In this document: positions 24,840 to 37,519 of the stretch, in pieces | Numbering within the stretch: the stretch's first letter is position 1 | How the letters are laid out: each line of letters starts with the position of its first letter | Origin: Desmodus rotundus | Taxonomy: Eukaryota; Chordata; Mammalia; Chiroptera; Phyllostomidae | Direction of reading: 5' to 3' | Length of the DNA: 64,000 bases | Assembly (NCBI RefSeq): GCF_022682495.2 | Contig: NC_071396.1 | Coordinates: 53,192,022 to 53,256,021 of the forward strand | Translations under genes and position numbers: made by a program | The notes under the pieces: model-generated | The model's input: the letters and a program-made list of their open reading frames with translations, nothing else | The model's database searches: none | What the model was told of the DNA's origin: nothing

Positions 24840-25130
24840 AATTAATTGGAAGCACTTAATTGGGCACCTACTATGTGTTCTATAGCACAGAGAGGGCTGG
24901 GGACGAAATTTAATTTTCCCCCAGAAATGTAAAATTCAGACCAGGAGAGGAACTAAGATACACGAAGTTCTTAAAGCACATGTACACAGATACTGAGACT
25001 CAGTGCCACCCGGGATCAGGGTGGGAGACAGCAGGAAGGGCTGGACAGGCCAGATGAGGCCTCAGAGGGGCGGCAGCACCAAGGCTGGCCCTCAAAAGGC
25101 AAGAGGGGGTCACATCAGCAGAGCTGAGGG
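24840..25130 (-). repeat. Probable L2 3' fragment
   Basis: 'ttgggcacctactatgtgtt' followed by 'gcacagagagggctggggac' is the reverse-complement L2 terminus; the later part is weakly similar only. Confidence 0.45.
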
Positions 25131-27584
25131 CGACAGAGTGGGGGAGGGGAGGCCTGTGTGAGCACAGGGTGTCAGGTGGGCCTGGACATGGTGGTAAGCC
25201 TGGGCACTGAGCCAGAGTCCATTTTTCTGGTGTCTTTCCCATGTCCAGGGTCTCTGGAAATGACATGCCACGGGTCTTTGAGTCACCTGTTCTAATAATC
25301 ATCCTCACTGTGCAACCTCTGTCACTAACAGATCTGTGTGGACTGTGAGAGGGAAAAGGAGGAGGAGTTGGGTTGGAGGAGCAGTGACTTGCTCTAGACT
25401 ATCTTGCAGAGCAGCACAGAGTGGCGGCATTGGCCATCCTGCACCCTGCCCCCTTCTCCTGGTCCTGGCACCTTGATCATCTTTGGGGACCAGCCCTTCA
25501 TTGCCTTCAGTCCTTGAGGTTTTTGGATGGCAATGACTATAGCCCTGGGGACGGATGGGCACAATACCCACATTGATTCTGTGAAATGTGGCCCTGAGGC
25601 TGTAGGGTGGCTGTACCAGTGGATGTCAGCCTGGACTTGGCTGCCAGCCATCTGCCATGACGATAGATCAGTCTTCCTGGGGACAGGACACGGGACAGTG
25701 AGGCCAAGAAATGGGGAAAGACAAAGGGTCAAGATGCCGTTGTCTGTGTGGCTGGACCTGACCATATCAAAGCCCTGGATGTTCCAGCTCCATGAGGGAG
25801 GTTTCCTTCTTGTTTTACCTGTGTCCCTACAAGCTAGGTTTCAGTCCATTGTTACTAAAAGAATCCTGATTTATTCAAGTAGCTGCCTTGTTCCCACCAG
25901 CATTTTGTTGGCTTATCCTTAGCATAGATATTTGTAGCCCATACATACCCAAGGGGCGGTGTGTGTCAAGGAATAATGGCGTGCGTGTGCAAGCAATGGA
26001 GACCTCAGTGCACATCCCTAAATAGGCACAGGTGAGTATGTGTCTGGGAGTGCAGAGATGTTAGGAGGAGAAACCAAGACTCTGAAAAAGATGTTTCTCT
26101 TCTTTGTGCCTTGACTCCACTTGCAGAGCAATTCTCCCCAAACCCTTCCTTGATTTTGTTCCTTTTGTTCTCAACCAAAGCAAGGCGTTCTCGGATCTGT
26201 TAAGTACATTTTGCAGGGCTCTGAGAGCCAGGAAGAGATAGGGAAGGGTCTGAGAGGACAGGAAGCTCTGCTTATCCCATTTCTGTTTTTTCCCTTTTGC
26301 CCAATTACCAAGAATCAGCTAGCATCCTTTTATTTCCTACTTCATGCAGGGCTTTTAAAAACTAAGCATTAGCTCTACTGCAATGGGATTTGTCTAACGA
26401 TTTCCTGTGAAACATCTTCTCGGATCTCAGCAGAGATAATTCACTTGATAGGAATCACTTCCTGCTTCCCCGCTAAGAACTAGGCCTACTCCATCCTTTC
26501 TGGGAGCAAACGGGCCTCCGAATGAGAGAAGGGAGGGCAGGAAAATTCACTCTAGCATCCATCACATAGACTCAGGCCTGCCGCAGAGCCTCAGATCAGG
26601 GAGGAGAGGGGGAGGAAGGGGACTAGGGGAGAACACTCACACTGCACCGCAAGCCTGAAGCCAGGCAGAGATCCATAACAGTCTGAGCTCCTTGGAGAAG
26701 AGAATGTACTCACCTCTCTGCTTTGGCTTGGGGGCTCTTTCTTTCTGGGGCCACGGCAGCTGCAACAGCCTGCAGCGTCCACGCTGTCCTACCAGGACCA
26801 CTGCAGGCAGGCGGCCACAGGAGGAAGGGAGTTCCCCTTCTCCATCAGAGGGCGTGTCCTTCAACAAAAGGAAGATTTCCACCCCCCCAACCCCCGGAGT
26901 TGAGGCTGTTAGATCCTCTGGTCTGCTCCCTCCTGCTCTCTCCCTGATGTGAATGGAGCTCAAAGGAGCCCCAAGAGAAGGGCTGAGTGCCAACCACACG
27001 CCCCACCCACCCCAATACAGGTTGTTTTCCCTGCCTTGGGGCCTGGGGAGGACACAGCAGAGGGGTTGTTAGGCCGCCCTCTTGGGGCGCCTCTCAGCCC
27101 GGCTGATGCTGCTGTACCCATGGGAAGCCCAAGAAAAAGCACTTGGTGTTTATTTCTCCCCTTCCCATGTGATCTTATTTTTGGACCAGACACGAAAGCT
27201 ATTTGGGGGGCTGGACAGCTGCCAGGTGAAAGGACAGTTATCTCTCCAAGTTGTCTCCATGCCTCCTGAACTAGTCCCTGGTACCTTTCCCCACAGGGTG
27301 CGGAAGGGCAGGGGTCTTGCTTGGAGTCCTACTTTTCCTGTATCCAAGCAATTAGTTCAAATTACTAACTTCATTTCATCTTTAGTTCATCCCTCATTTT
27401 GAGGTGTCTCAGAGGATAAATGTAAGGAACAAAGTCATTGCTCTGATGTCCGAGGCTGATGGACACAGGTATCGTCCGCATAAGTATGGCCGTCACATGC
27501 ACAATATTTTAGACACACAGGCCCTCTTGTCAGTGGGGGGTGGGACCCCCAGCCCTGGGGGCACAATGTCAAGCTGCTAGACTC

Positions 27585-27990
27585 TAACATTGACTCGTAC
27601 CGATTCTGCCTTCCTCTGGCTGTGTCTGCTTCTAACTCATAGGCTTGTAAAACTTACAACAGTTATTAAATAGCTTGATTTTTTCACCTCCGATTCTTCC
27701 TCCTCGGACTTGAATGGTAAATTTGGAGACACTCCTGCCTGACAAAAAGCCAGCTCAGTATCACCATCGTCAACATCGGCACTGTTATTTACGGAGAACT
27801 CTGTGCCTGCCTGTCTCACTTATCCTCCCAGCAGCCCCATGAGGAAGGTGATGTGGTTCTGGCTGACACCCAGGAGGGCAGAGCTGGGCAGAGCTGGCTT
27901 CGAAGGTGAGCTTGCAGAGGGCACACTTCCCAGCCACCACCTGTCTGACGCCAGAGTGGGAGCTTTCAGCCAGTTTGCTCACTGTCTCCT
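27585..27990. repeat. Two MIR-type fragments in opposite orientation
   Basis: A worn sense MIR at about 27585-27670 ('tctggctgtgtctgcttcta') is followed at about 27740-27990 by a reverse-complement MIR ('cccagcagccccatgaggaa', 'cagagctgggcagagctggc'). Confidence 0.45.
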
Positions 27991-28342
27991 GAAATAATAA
28001 GTTATTGAGGAGTCACTGTTATTTTTATTTCATAAAAGAAAAAACAAAAACCTCATGGTAGAGTCAGCCCCATGACTTCAGTCCTCAGGTGTTGTTCCCC
28101 ACGCCCCCACCCCCAGACTCAGTTCTCAAACGGGAGAATGAATAGGGTTTTCATTTGTTTACAGTCCCAGGTACAGGATGGAGAGTCTCTGCCCTCGGTT
28201 CTGCTGGGAGCGGGTTTCCTGTGAATAATCCATTGTGTACACAGGAGGGGATGGGCTCGGCTCCCTACGGTGCTCAAACTGAGTCTCCTTTCTCTCCTAA
28301 CTGGCGGGAGAAACCAGACACGGAGCTCAACGGCTTGTCCAA

Positions 28343-28361
28343 CACTGCCCTCTGCAGGCCA
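28343..28361 (-). promoter_or_regulatory. CTCF-like site, reverse orientation
   Basis: The plus strand CACTGCCCTCTGCAGGCCA fits the reverse-complement CTCF consensus at 18 of 19 positions. The mismatch is at the A of the CCA triplet, which is a moderately important base. No repeat family recognised here. Confidence 0.4.
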
Positions 28362-28739
28362 CTGGCCTTCATTACCCCCAGGAGGCGGGTCTCGAAGACC
28401 TTCCAAGGAGCACACCAAGGATTAGTTTTGGAGAATGTTTCCAGGTTCTCAGTTTCTATAGGTACTCTTCCCTCAAACTGACTTGCCTGAGAACGTGTCT
28501 GGGTTCGTAATAACCCATCCCTTACTGGGAGGCATAGCCCCCACTCTTCACAAATCTTACTCAGGTGCTGTTGAGCCAAATGTAAAGATCTCCAGGTCCC
28601 CCAACTGGGAGCTTCCTTTAATAATTTAATTCAGCTTCCCTTAACAATGAATTAAGGAATTTTTTATTTAATAACTTTGTTTCTTCCATCCCTTGAATTT
28701 GAAGGACAGTACTTGTTAGAAACACGCAAAAGATAGAGA

Positions 28740-28990
28740 CGGGAGGAGCCAGAGGACCCGCGCCTTCCTTTGGAGCAGCACCGGAGGCTGAGTCTGGGCG
28801 GTGCCTCAGCCAGGGAGGCAGGAATGGGTTTTTAAAAGAGAAAGCGCGGGGGTCTGGGGGCGGAGGTCAGGGAGGGGTTAGTCTCTTGTTCTTCTGTTGC
28901 TTCCTGGTTTCAGGATGTGAGTCCCTACTACAGGTTAGGTAAAGGGCGGGGCTGTCCCCAGGTGGGAAGGGCAGTCTGACAAAGGGCTTG
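28740..28990. promoter_or_regulatory. GC-rich patch with GC boxes, possible promoter
   Basis: This short segment is richer in G+C and CpG than its surroundings, with several GGGCGG-type boxes (for example near 28797, 28859 and 28946). It lies about 11 kb upstream of the recognised FGF1 exon. It could be the promoter of another FGF1 noncoding first exon (A type), or an enhancer. No exon sequence was recognised, so this is a location call only. Confidence 0.25.
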
Positions 28991-29359
28991 AGGCTGCCCG
29001 GTGTCTATTGTGCACGATAGAGAGAGAGTTTCCATTAAGCCTCGAGCTAAGAAGCGAGTGGAGATAACAGAGTCCTGAGTAGCGGGGCAGGTCGCAAGGC
29101 TGGCCTGACCCTGAGTGCTGTGACAGTCAATTGTAAAGGATATTATCACAGCTAAATTTCTAAATTCCAATATTTACAACATGCTGGAAGTTATTATCTT
29201 GAATCCATGTGGACTTAATGATGAACATTTAACATACCAACTTTTAAATGTGGGTATAGGTAACATTGTTTTTCAAAATTATTTTAATAGGCACAAGAGC
29301 AAAAATGGGTGAAGACTGCTGTTCCCTAGGGCTGGCTAGTGCTAATAACAGGCAGCTGT

Positions 29360-29660
29360 CTGTCCATCCATCCATCCAACACCCACTGAGCACCTAGTAC
29401 GTGTCAGACGTTGTTTTGGGCACTAGATATAAAAACAGTGAACAAAACCTCTTACGTACCGAATTTTCACTTGTGGAAGGTGAGAGATACAGATTAATTT
29501 CATAATTACTCTATTAAGTGTAAGAATTCAACTTTGATAAGTACTTCCGAGGCGGGTTAGTTGATAATGAGAGAATATATACTGAGGATTGCCCTCAATC
29601 TGGGAGAAGGTATCAGGTGGCCCTAAAAAATGAAACCTGGACTAAGGTTCCAGGAGACTC
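29360..29660 (-). repeat. L2 LINE 3' fragment
   Basis: 'tgtccatccatccatccaac', 'acccactgagcacctagtac', 'gttttgggcactagatataa', 'acagtgaacaaaacctctta': the reverse complement of an L2 3' end. Confidence 0.75.
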
Positions 29661-29796
29661 TGAAAGGTCTGTGGAAACCCAGGAAGAAAGGCCTCTTCAT
29701 CATGGGAGGATGGAGTAGAAATATGACCAAACTTTGCAGTCAGCTGTCTTTCAAAGGGGCCTTTGCCCTTATACAAATACAACCTGTATTATAAAT

Positions 29797-29996
29797 CAAT
29801 GGTTCTCAACCAGGAGTGAGGTTTCCTCAGGGGACGCTTGGCAATCTCTGGAGACATTTTTATCGCAACTGGGATTGTACCAGCGGCACCGAGAGGGTCA
29901 AGGCCAGGATGCTGCCAAACTTTCTACAACGTTCAGCCCCACACAAAGCAGTGTTCAGCCCTGGAAGTCAGTCGTGCTCAGGTTGAGGAATCCCGT
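29797..29996 (+). repeat. MER20 hAT-Charlie DNA transposon remnant
   Basis: The MER20 order is clear: 'tggttctcaaccaggagtga', 'cttggcaatctctggagaca', 'aggccaggatgctgccaaac', 'tcaggttgaggaatcccgtg'. Both ends are present, so it is near full length. Confidence 0.8.
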
Positions 29997-30044
29997 GAGA
30001 AATGAGGGCAGAGCAGACCCGGCAGGTGTCTGCAGTAGATGTGG

Positions 30045-30160
30045 ACTCGTTTGTTCATTCATTCCTTCCATGAGTCCTTATTCGGTGCCCAGTGTGGTTA
30101 AGACACTATTCTGGGCATCATCCATCCATAGCAGGCAGCCCCTAACCAAAATTGTCACCT
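30045..30160 (-). repeat. L2 3' terminus fragment
   Basis: 'tttgttcattcattccttcc', 'cggtgcccagtgtggttaag', 'acactattctgggcatca': a short reverse-complement L2 end. Confidence 0.55.
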
Positions 30161-30259
30161 CAAATAGCTTGCCGGTTGTATTTCCGTTAATAACCTAAAA
30201 TTTCCACCATTGAAATGGTGGCAAAACTGGTCTTAGTGTCTGTTGAAAGAAGACATTAA

Positions 30260-30600
30260 AATGTATGAATATTATTTGCAAGATGGTCACTGAAGCATTG
30301 TTTGCAATAGTGAAAACAACCTAACCGTCTGTTAACAGGGGAGTGGTTACTTCATTATGGCACAGCGATGCAATCACAAAGTAAGCAGCTGATAAAAAGA
30401 GGTGAATCTCTCTGAGATGACACTGAAAATAACCATGAAGATATTATTAACTGGAAAGAATGTCAGACGAGCAGATAGAATATAATTAATCTCATTTGCA
30501 TTTTTAAAATTGGTTTGTCTGTGTGTTTGCATGTATATGCAATTGCTGGAAAAATTCTCACCAAATTCTTACTAAGAGCTACCTCTAGGGAGCAGAACAA
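30260..30600 (+). repeat. Old L1 (L1M) 3' fragment
   Basis: 'gaagcattgtttgcaatagt', 'ggagtggttacttcattatg', 'gcacagcgatgcaatcac', ending 'gctacctctagggagcag': plus-strand L1M 3' end, like the copy at 5325-5795. Confidence 0.75.
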
Positions 30601-30609
30601 AACCTGTGC

Positions 30610-31100
30610 CATCTTCATTGAGACTAACTCTCTTCCTAATTTCCTCCTTGCACCTGGTTAGATTCTCCCCAGTCCATCCTCTCCATTACCACCAGTATTC
30701 ACCCATCACAGCTTCTACAGACCCTTGACCTTCCAGGACAATATCCATTTCTTATTAAGTCCGAGGCCCTTCCAAACCTGCCTCCCACCAGTCTTCACAG
30801 GATCTTCTTGGGAGCTGCTGTCCCTGCCCCAGCCCGGTTTCACCTCACCTGCCTGGAGTTTAATGAACTAACAGTGAACTCACCAGAACTCATCACTCCT
30901 TCAGAACAGCCTCACCTCTATGGCTGGAAGAAAAAGTCCTTCCCTTTTTGTACTGGTATTAGTCAGAATAGGCTGGGTTATCCTGTGGTTATAAATAATC
31001 CCCAAATTACAGTGCCTTAAAATAACAAAGGTTTATTTCTCCCTCGTTGACATTAACATGTCTGTTGACAGGTTGGCTGGCAAACTAACTTTAGATGTGT
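30610..31100 (+). repeat. Worn L2 fragment followed by an LTR-like fragment
   Basis: 30610-30950 has L2-type wording ('tattaagtccgaggcccttc'). From about 30955, 'ggctgggttatcctgtggtt' and 'aacaaaggtttatttctccc' resemble the start of an ERV-L-type LTR. Both are weak. Confidence 0.35.
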
Positions 31101-31129
31101 TCTTACACACAGTACATAGATTCTTTTAC

Positions 31130-32975
31130 CCAGTTCAACACTTTTTGACTTTTAATTGAATATTTTGTTGACTTACATTTAATGTAAATGCAAACCTTTA
31201 ATCACTAATGTATTTGGACTTAACTTTACCACCTTATTAAATGTTTCCATTTATCCCACATGCTCTATGTTCTTTTGTTCTACTTCCCTGCCTGCTTTTG
31301 GAGTGGTTGAATATTCTATTTTTCCTTCTATAATCTTAGAAGTTATATCCTTTAGTTTACTATTTCTTTAGAGGTTATCCTAGAGATCAAAATATGTATC
31401 TTTGATTTATCAAAGTCTAATGTTAATTGGTATTTTTATCTTCTTTTGTAATAATATGAGGACCTTAGGACATTTTAACTCCATTTAGCCCTCTCTCCAG
31501 ACTTATGCATACTTGTTGTATATTTTTATGTTTTTTACTCCCAGTGAGGGACATGGTTATATTGTTTTTTACAGTCCAATGCTTTTGGATTTTCTTGAAT
31601 TAACCTTTGCATTGTTGTTTATTTCTTCCTGCATCTATAACCTATCATCTTAAATCATTTCCTTCTCCTTAAAGAACCTCCTGTAGTATTTATTTCTGGA
31701 AAGGAATCCTGAACATGTCTAATTTCACCTTTATTATTGGAGGCTGTTTTTACTGGACAAAGAATTCTAAATGGGCAGTTATTTTCTTTCAGACTTCAAA
31801 GGTATTTAAATTCCACTAATTTCTGGGTTTCATTGTTTCTGTCAAAAAGTAAGCCAGCAGTTTCTCACCTTTTTCCAAGTGATCGTAGCTGCTTTTAACG
31901 TCTTTTTTCTCTTTGTCTGTGGTTTTCATTGACTTTAATTATGATGTACCTAGCGCTGGATATTTATTGATCCTGCGTGGAGTTCCCAGGACTCCTGGAA
32001 TCTGCGGCTTGATGTTTGTAGTCAATTTGGGTGTTTTCTCAACGATTTCCTCTTCAAGTATTGCTGCTGCCCTATTCTCTCTCCTCTCCTTCTGGAGCTG
32101 GAGTCTTCCTTCACCTCCCACATCTCTACTCTCTCTGCAGTAGTTCCCAGCCTTTGTCCTTTCATCCTGAGCTTTCTCCTCACCTGCTTCCCAGTTCACC
32201 AGTTCTCTCTTCAGCTCTGCCTGGTCGGCTGTTAAACCCATCCGCTGAGCTCCCCACTTTTGTTATTATATTCTTCAGTTCTAAATCTCTATTTGGTTAT
32301 TTTTCAAATCTTCATTGTCCTTTTTCTTTTAAGTTTCCAGTTTTCTGCCAAATTTTCAAACCTTGTCTTTTATCTTCTTTGCACAGTAAACATAGTTACT
32401 TTAAAGTCTGTGTGCAGTCACTCCAGGCGCTGGGGTTCTCTGGGGTTGTTTCCCATGTAATTGTTTCAGCTGGATCTCATGCATTGTCTTATTTCCTCGT
32501 GTCTGGTTATTTTCATGTGTGCTGAACTTCTATGTGAAAAAATCGTTGGTAGAAGTAATATGAGATGTTATGGTAACTTTTGGTTCTGCTAGTCACCTGA
32601 GGATGCTTGTAATTTAGGATCACCTTATCCAATTTGAAGAATTTAGGCTGACCCGAAGCCCTGCAAATTCTAGTCTATCTCCAGTTCATCCAATTTTAAG
32701 GTGCAGTCCTTCAGGGTCGTAACCCAGAATGGGGGGAGTGGTTACAGACACCCCCTTTGTCCACCGAGGCACACAAAGCTATCTCAGTGCTGTTTGGCCT
32801 CTCAGCTTCTTAGTCACCCTTCTGGAAGCAGCAAATGTCCCAAGGGGAAGAAAGGCCCCAGTTGTTGGCCTCACCTCCCTGAATGCCCATTTCCTTCCAC
32901 ATCTTAGTTTGGCAGTTTTCCGTTATCTTTTAAACTTTTTGACACTTTCAGGCTGATTTTAATTTTCTGTCCAGC
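31130..32975 (-). repeat. Ancient L1/HAL1-type LINE, ORF1 region and 3' part
   Basis: A long A/T-rich LINE copy in reverse orientation. 'actggacaaagaattctaaa', 'attatgatgtacctagcgct' and 'cctgcgtggagttcccagga' parallel the ORF1 stretch of the younger copy at 54566-55316, so both are read on the minus strand. It is decayed, with no long coding frame. Confidence 0.65.
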
Positions 32976-34944
32976 TTTTCTTATTGCCCTCAGCAGGAGA
33001 GCAAGCCCTAATTATCTTGTCTGCCATTACCAGGTGGTAGGACATGCACACGCAGGAATGGGCCAGGTGTGCGTGCACCTGTGCACCTTATGTGAGGGGT
33101 GGGTACGGGGTGAACTAGAGGGCACGAGCCTGTTTTTGCCTTATGAGAATGAGAGTTTTCATGCTGCCAGATTTTCCAATTTTTTTAAAGGAGGAGTAGG
33201 CAATGCAAATTTTTAAATGAGAAATCCCAATTTTCAGCAGTGGCTTTAAAAACATTTACTCTCAGCAAACCAAACAAGACACATCTGCAGTCCCAACCCA
33301 GCTCCTAGGATGCCAGTCTGGGCTCCAGTCTGTGCTGACGGGAGAAGAGGGGTGAAGATCAGTTCTCCTTCATCACAAACGTTAAGCCCCAGTAGTCTGG
33401 GCTGCTTTGAATAAACCCAGTCCCTTGTTCAAAAAATAGCATTGAAACCAATTTATGTCTTTACTGAAATCTCTTTAAAATGCCAAGGGGAAGGAAGGAT
33501 TCCATTCATAACACCAATAACATTTCTGAAAAACCTCCCATCACTGCTCCCAAATCTTCCTCATGACAGCTCAGCAGCTACTCCATCCCCTTGCATTTAT
33601 CTCTTGAATTCCCCCAAGTTCAACCCATGCCTGGCTCTCCTGTCTCTGACCTTCTGCTCTATTCTGCTGTAGTAGGTGGTGTCCTGCCTTTTCTTTGGTG
33701 GGCTCACTAAGCCAAACCGCCCACCGCACTGCACAATCCAGAACCCCTTCCCATGCCTTTCTATATTCTTCATGGAAAGCCTTCAGAACTGAGCTGGCCA
33801 AGACTAAATCCTCCTTCACAGGAAGTGGGGGTGGGGAAGAACAATGCCATAAATGCTCTGAAATCTGTATTTTTTCCTGTCCCATCAGCTCTGCCATCTG
33901 GGATGGGGTGAAGCCAGGACGAGACGTCATTTGCAAAGGAGGCAGAGCCCATTGCCGGATATTTTGGCACCGAGGTGAGTTTTCAGATGGCTGTTGCTCA
34001 CATTCTGCTGAAAGGACAGTGCCCTTGCGGAAACCACCACCTTTCCCACAAATGGGGAGGGAGAAGCCAGAAGAAGGGGAATCAAATGTGGACTTCTCCT
34101 GATTTACCTAATAATAGAAAGTTGGCAAAGTACGTCACAGAATAGAAAGTATTTGATAAAAATAGCATCTGTTAAGCTTGGGACTCAAGCTACAGATTCA
34201 GGGAAATGAAATTTTGAAATGCATTTTTTCCGTAATTATTTCCATACTAGTAGAACAGTTATGTCTCATTAATGAGAGAGGTATAAAATGCTGCTTTTCT
34301 CTGACCAAAATGAGTTTCTTTCCTGAGGTCTGATAGTGGAGGCAGTGACCCCCCTTTCCCCCAATCCCCCATTGGTTGTGGGTGTGGCTTCAGCATCCTG
34401 GAACCTGTCCTGGACTTTGAGACTAGCTAGCTCTTGGGCCCCTCTCACACCAGCTTGTGAGAGGAGAGACCTGGGAGAAGGGTTTCTAAACAAGCCAGTG
34501 TCGCTGAGTCCTGGGGTCCTAATTAGTAATAATGAGTGTGTAGACTTTTTACTCCATGGAGGGGCCTCTAGTCCGACAACCTTCAGTGAAAGGGCAAAGC
34601 AGACGGGGGCTGCTGTTGCCCCTCCCTCAGGCAGCTCCCAAAGTGTCTGGGAAGAATTTCCTTCCGTCAGGAGGTTCAGTCCCTTCCTGCTACTGAGGTG
34701 CCTGCAGGGTGTCCCCCTAGGTCAGGGTGGGAACCTGGGGTCTGGCCTTTCTCAAAGCACCTCCTAGAGCCCTGAGTTACTGTCCTCATGACTGTCATCT
34801 CTGTCGCCCACTCTCCCAGGTCCCAGCTCCTGATGTCCTCCTCTTGGTTGAGCTTCCTTTATGGAAGAACAAAGCTGAGCCAAACTAATAATCATAGATG
34901 AGAACAAGTGACCAAGCGGCCCCTTTTGCACTGGGTGACCTGGG

Positions 34945-35400
34945 TTGTTTTTTTAATTGTGGTAAGATACACGTAACACAAAATTTCCCATTGAAACCCT
35001 TTTTAAATATGCAGGTCAGTGGCATTAAGTACATCCAAAACTCTTTCATCTTGCAAAACTGAAACTCCGTGCCCAGTAGAATAGACAATAACCCCCTCCC
35101 CTACCCCCAGCCCTCAGCAACCACCATCCTATTTTCTGTCTGTGTGAATTTGGCTGCTCCACGTGCCTCCCATGGGCGGAATCAGACAGCATTTCTGTGT
35201 TTGTGACTGGCTTATTTAACCTAGCATGACTTCCTCCAGGTTCACCCATGTCGTAGCAGGTATCAGAACTCCTTCTTAAGGCTGAGTAACACTCCATTGT
35301 TGGACCATGGGACCTTCTGCTCTCCATTCATCCTTTGGTGGACACTTGGGTTGCTCCCACCTTTGAGCCGTTGTGGACACACTGCTGTGAGCAGAGCTGC
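34945..35400 (-). repeat. Old L1 (L1M) 3' end
   Basis: 'gtggtaagatacacgtaaca', 'cccctacccccagccctcag', 'caaccaccatcctattttct', 'ctccaggttcacccatgtcg', 'gagtaacactccattgttgg': reverse-complement L1M 3' end. Confidence 0.85.
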
Positions 35401-36225
35401 TCTTTTCCAGATGGGTGTAGCCTGGTTGACCTTGAACAAGATTCTGTAGAGGCTGTAGGAAGGGAGTCCAAGTGGTGCCATATTTCAGGGGCCCTCCGAA
35501 GCAGGCTGGTGAGAGCTGTTTTAGGTGGAGACAGACTTGCATCCCTTGCACCAAACCCTGTGTTTTGCATTGCCTTAATGAAAAAGGACACAAAGCTATG
35601 CCTGGTGGGGCGGAAATGTTTCTGGCTGTAGACACTTAACTTCCCAAACCACTTGGCTGCAGGAACTTGGGCGGCGGTGGACTATCAGGCAGTGATGGCA
35701 GGGGGTGATAGAGTGAAGCAGGTATAAGGCTTTGGCATCAAACCCAGCAAACATGTTCCCCCCACATGGGCTTCAAATCCCTTCTTGTCCCGGCTCTTTA
35801 GGGCCTTTGCTGATTCACATCTACCCGCCCCCCCCAAGCTCTCCTGCTCTTTCAACTGCCTTAACTTCCCCGTTTCAGCACTGCAAGTCTTTAACGGAAC
35901 CAAACTGCCAGCGAAAGCACAGCCCCTCCCTGGGCCCTGGGTCCTTTTCACCACCACCCTCTCTTCCCCTGCTCCCCCACTGCCTGCCCAGGGTTTGTTT
36001 TCACTCTCTGTTCTACATCCCCATCCTGTTCACTCCTAAACCCACTGCGCTGGCTTCTGCCCCTTTGCTGGCCTGGCTCCAGGCTCTGATGTGATCCTGC
36101 TGGCTTGCTGGTTGGAGCTCCTGCCGGACCTGACCTCAGCGCCCTGTTCGAGGCAAGGGCCAGGCGTCCTGAGAAGTTCAGGCAGCTTCTTGCTTCAGAG
36201 GCAGTGTCTAGAATACCAAGAAAAA

Positions 36226-36286
36226 AAATTATATATAAATACATATATATTATATATAAAAATATATATTTATATTTGTATATTTT
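36226..36286 (+). repeat. AT-rich simple repeat
   Basis: A run of A/T only built of TATA and AAATAT units, with strong self-complementarity. It sits immediately upstream of a VES SINE insertion. Confidence 0.9.
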
Positions 36287-36299
36287 CCTCATCAAAAGA

Positions 36300-36548
36300 A
36301 GGCCCGTGTGGCTCATTTGGTTGGAGCATTATCCCATAGACTGAAATGTTGCAGGTTTGATTCCAGGTCAGGGCACATACCTGGGTTGTAGGGTTCGATC
36401 TCTGGTCAGGGTACAGGAGGCAACCAATTGATGTTTCTCTCACACATTGATGTTTCCCTCTGTCTCTTTCTCCCTCTCTCCCCCTTCGTGTCTCTCTCTG
36501 TCTGGAAGTGGTGAAGGAATGTTCGTGGGTGAGGATTAAAAAAATTAA
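36300..36548 (+). repeat. VES-type bat SINE (tRNA-derived), full length
   Basis: It starts with a tRNA-like head ('ggcccgtgtggctcatttgg') and an internal B-box-like block ('aggtttgattccaggtcagg'). It continues with 'gggcacatacctgggttgta', 'caggaggcaaccaattgatg', a CT-rich stretch, and the family's 'cgtgggtgaggatta' end with an A tail. VES elements are bat-specific, are transcribed by RNA polymerase III and are mobilised by L1. This is the clearest lineage marker of the window. Confidence 0.93.
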
Positions 36549-36621
36549 GGCATGTGGTATCCTGGTGAAGGTATATAATTCATGAAACTACATCTGTACA
36601 AACATATGCAAATTATCTTTC

Positions 36622-36870
36622 AGACAGTGCAGCATAGAAGTTAACAGATCAGCTCTGTTATCAGACCTCGATACTGTTCCCAGCTCTGCCAGTGGCTAGC
36701 TGGGAGACCTTGGGCAGCCTACTAAAGCCCACTGCTCTGCCTCACCTCACCTCGCTTCGACAAATGGTAATTGTAACAGTACCTACCTCCTAGGACTGTT
36801 AGGAGAAATGAATAAGATAGTGAGTGTCAAGTGCCAGGCACAGAGAGCATTTCATAAGGAACAACTCTCA
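36622..36870 (+). repeat. MIR SINE, near full length
   Basis: Sense MIR from the tRNA-like head ('cagtgcagcatagaagttaa') through 'ctctgccagtggctagctgg', 'agaccttgggcagcctacta', 'acctacctcctaggactgtt' to 'gtgccaggcacagagagcat'. Confidence 0.9.
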
Positions 36871-37519
36871 TTTCTATTTTTTATTGGTATGAATAGACCT
36901 TAGTATTTAAGTCTTTCTTGATTTTCACACCTGTGAAACCTGAATGAACTAATATGGTAGGAGAAGGAGTTCATTGCAATATTCTCTAGGAAATGATTGC
37001 TTTCCTAGTCAAAAACCTGTCGTGAGGACAACGTGAAGGGCTCCCAGCAGAACTACCCACAGGGGCAACCACAAGGCAGAGTCCTCATGGCAAACAACCA
37101 CTGGAAAAACTCTTGGAACTACAATGAGATAATGCTCAACAGTCTGGCCACCAGATGAGGTATCTACTGTTTGATGAATTTCATAAAACTGTAGACCTCA
37201 TTTCAAAATAAGCAGAAGGATTCCAAAAACAGATTGCCGAGGACATGAATAGGCATGTGAGTCTGATAGAATGGCTGAAACGCAGGCAGAAATGGAAGCA
37301 CATTGCAGTAGAGTTGGCACATGCTGTCCCACCTGTAGAGACTGGAAGGCGGTTAAATATTGGGTTAAATATTAAATTAATCTAAGGTACTTTTTACCTT
37401 TTAAATGCAACTTCTAGAAAACGTAAAATTATGCACATGGCTCCTATTTGAGATTTGCTTTACGTTTTCGTTGCACTGCACTGGTCCAGACGGCCCCACA
37501 TTCCCCTTGCCCCACCCTG

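Noticed and set aside
36301..36380. tRNA-like heads of VES SINEs considered as tRNA genes
   Set aside because: They have B-box-like sequence, but continue into the SINE body and cannot fold as a tRNA.
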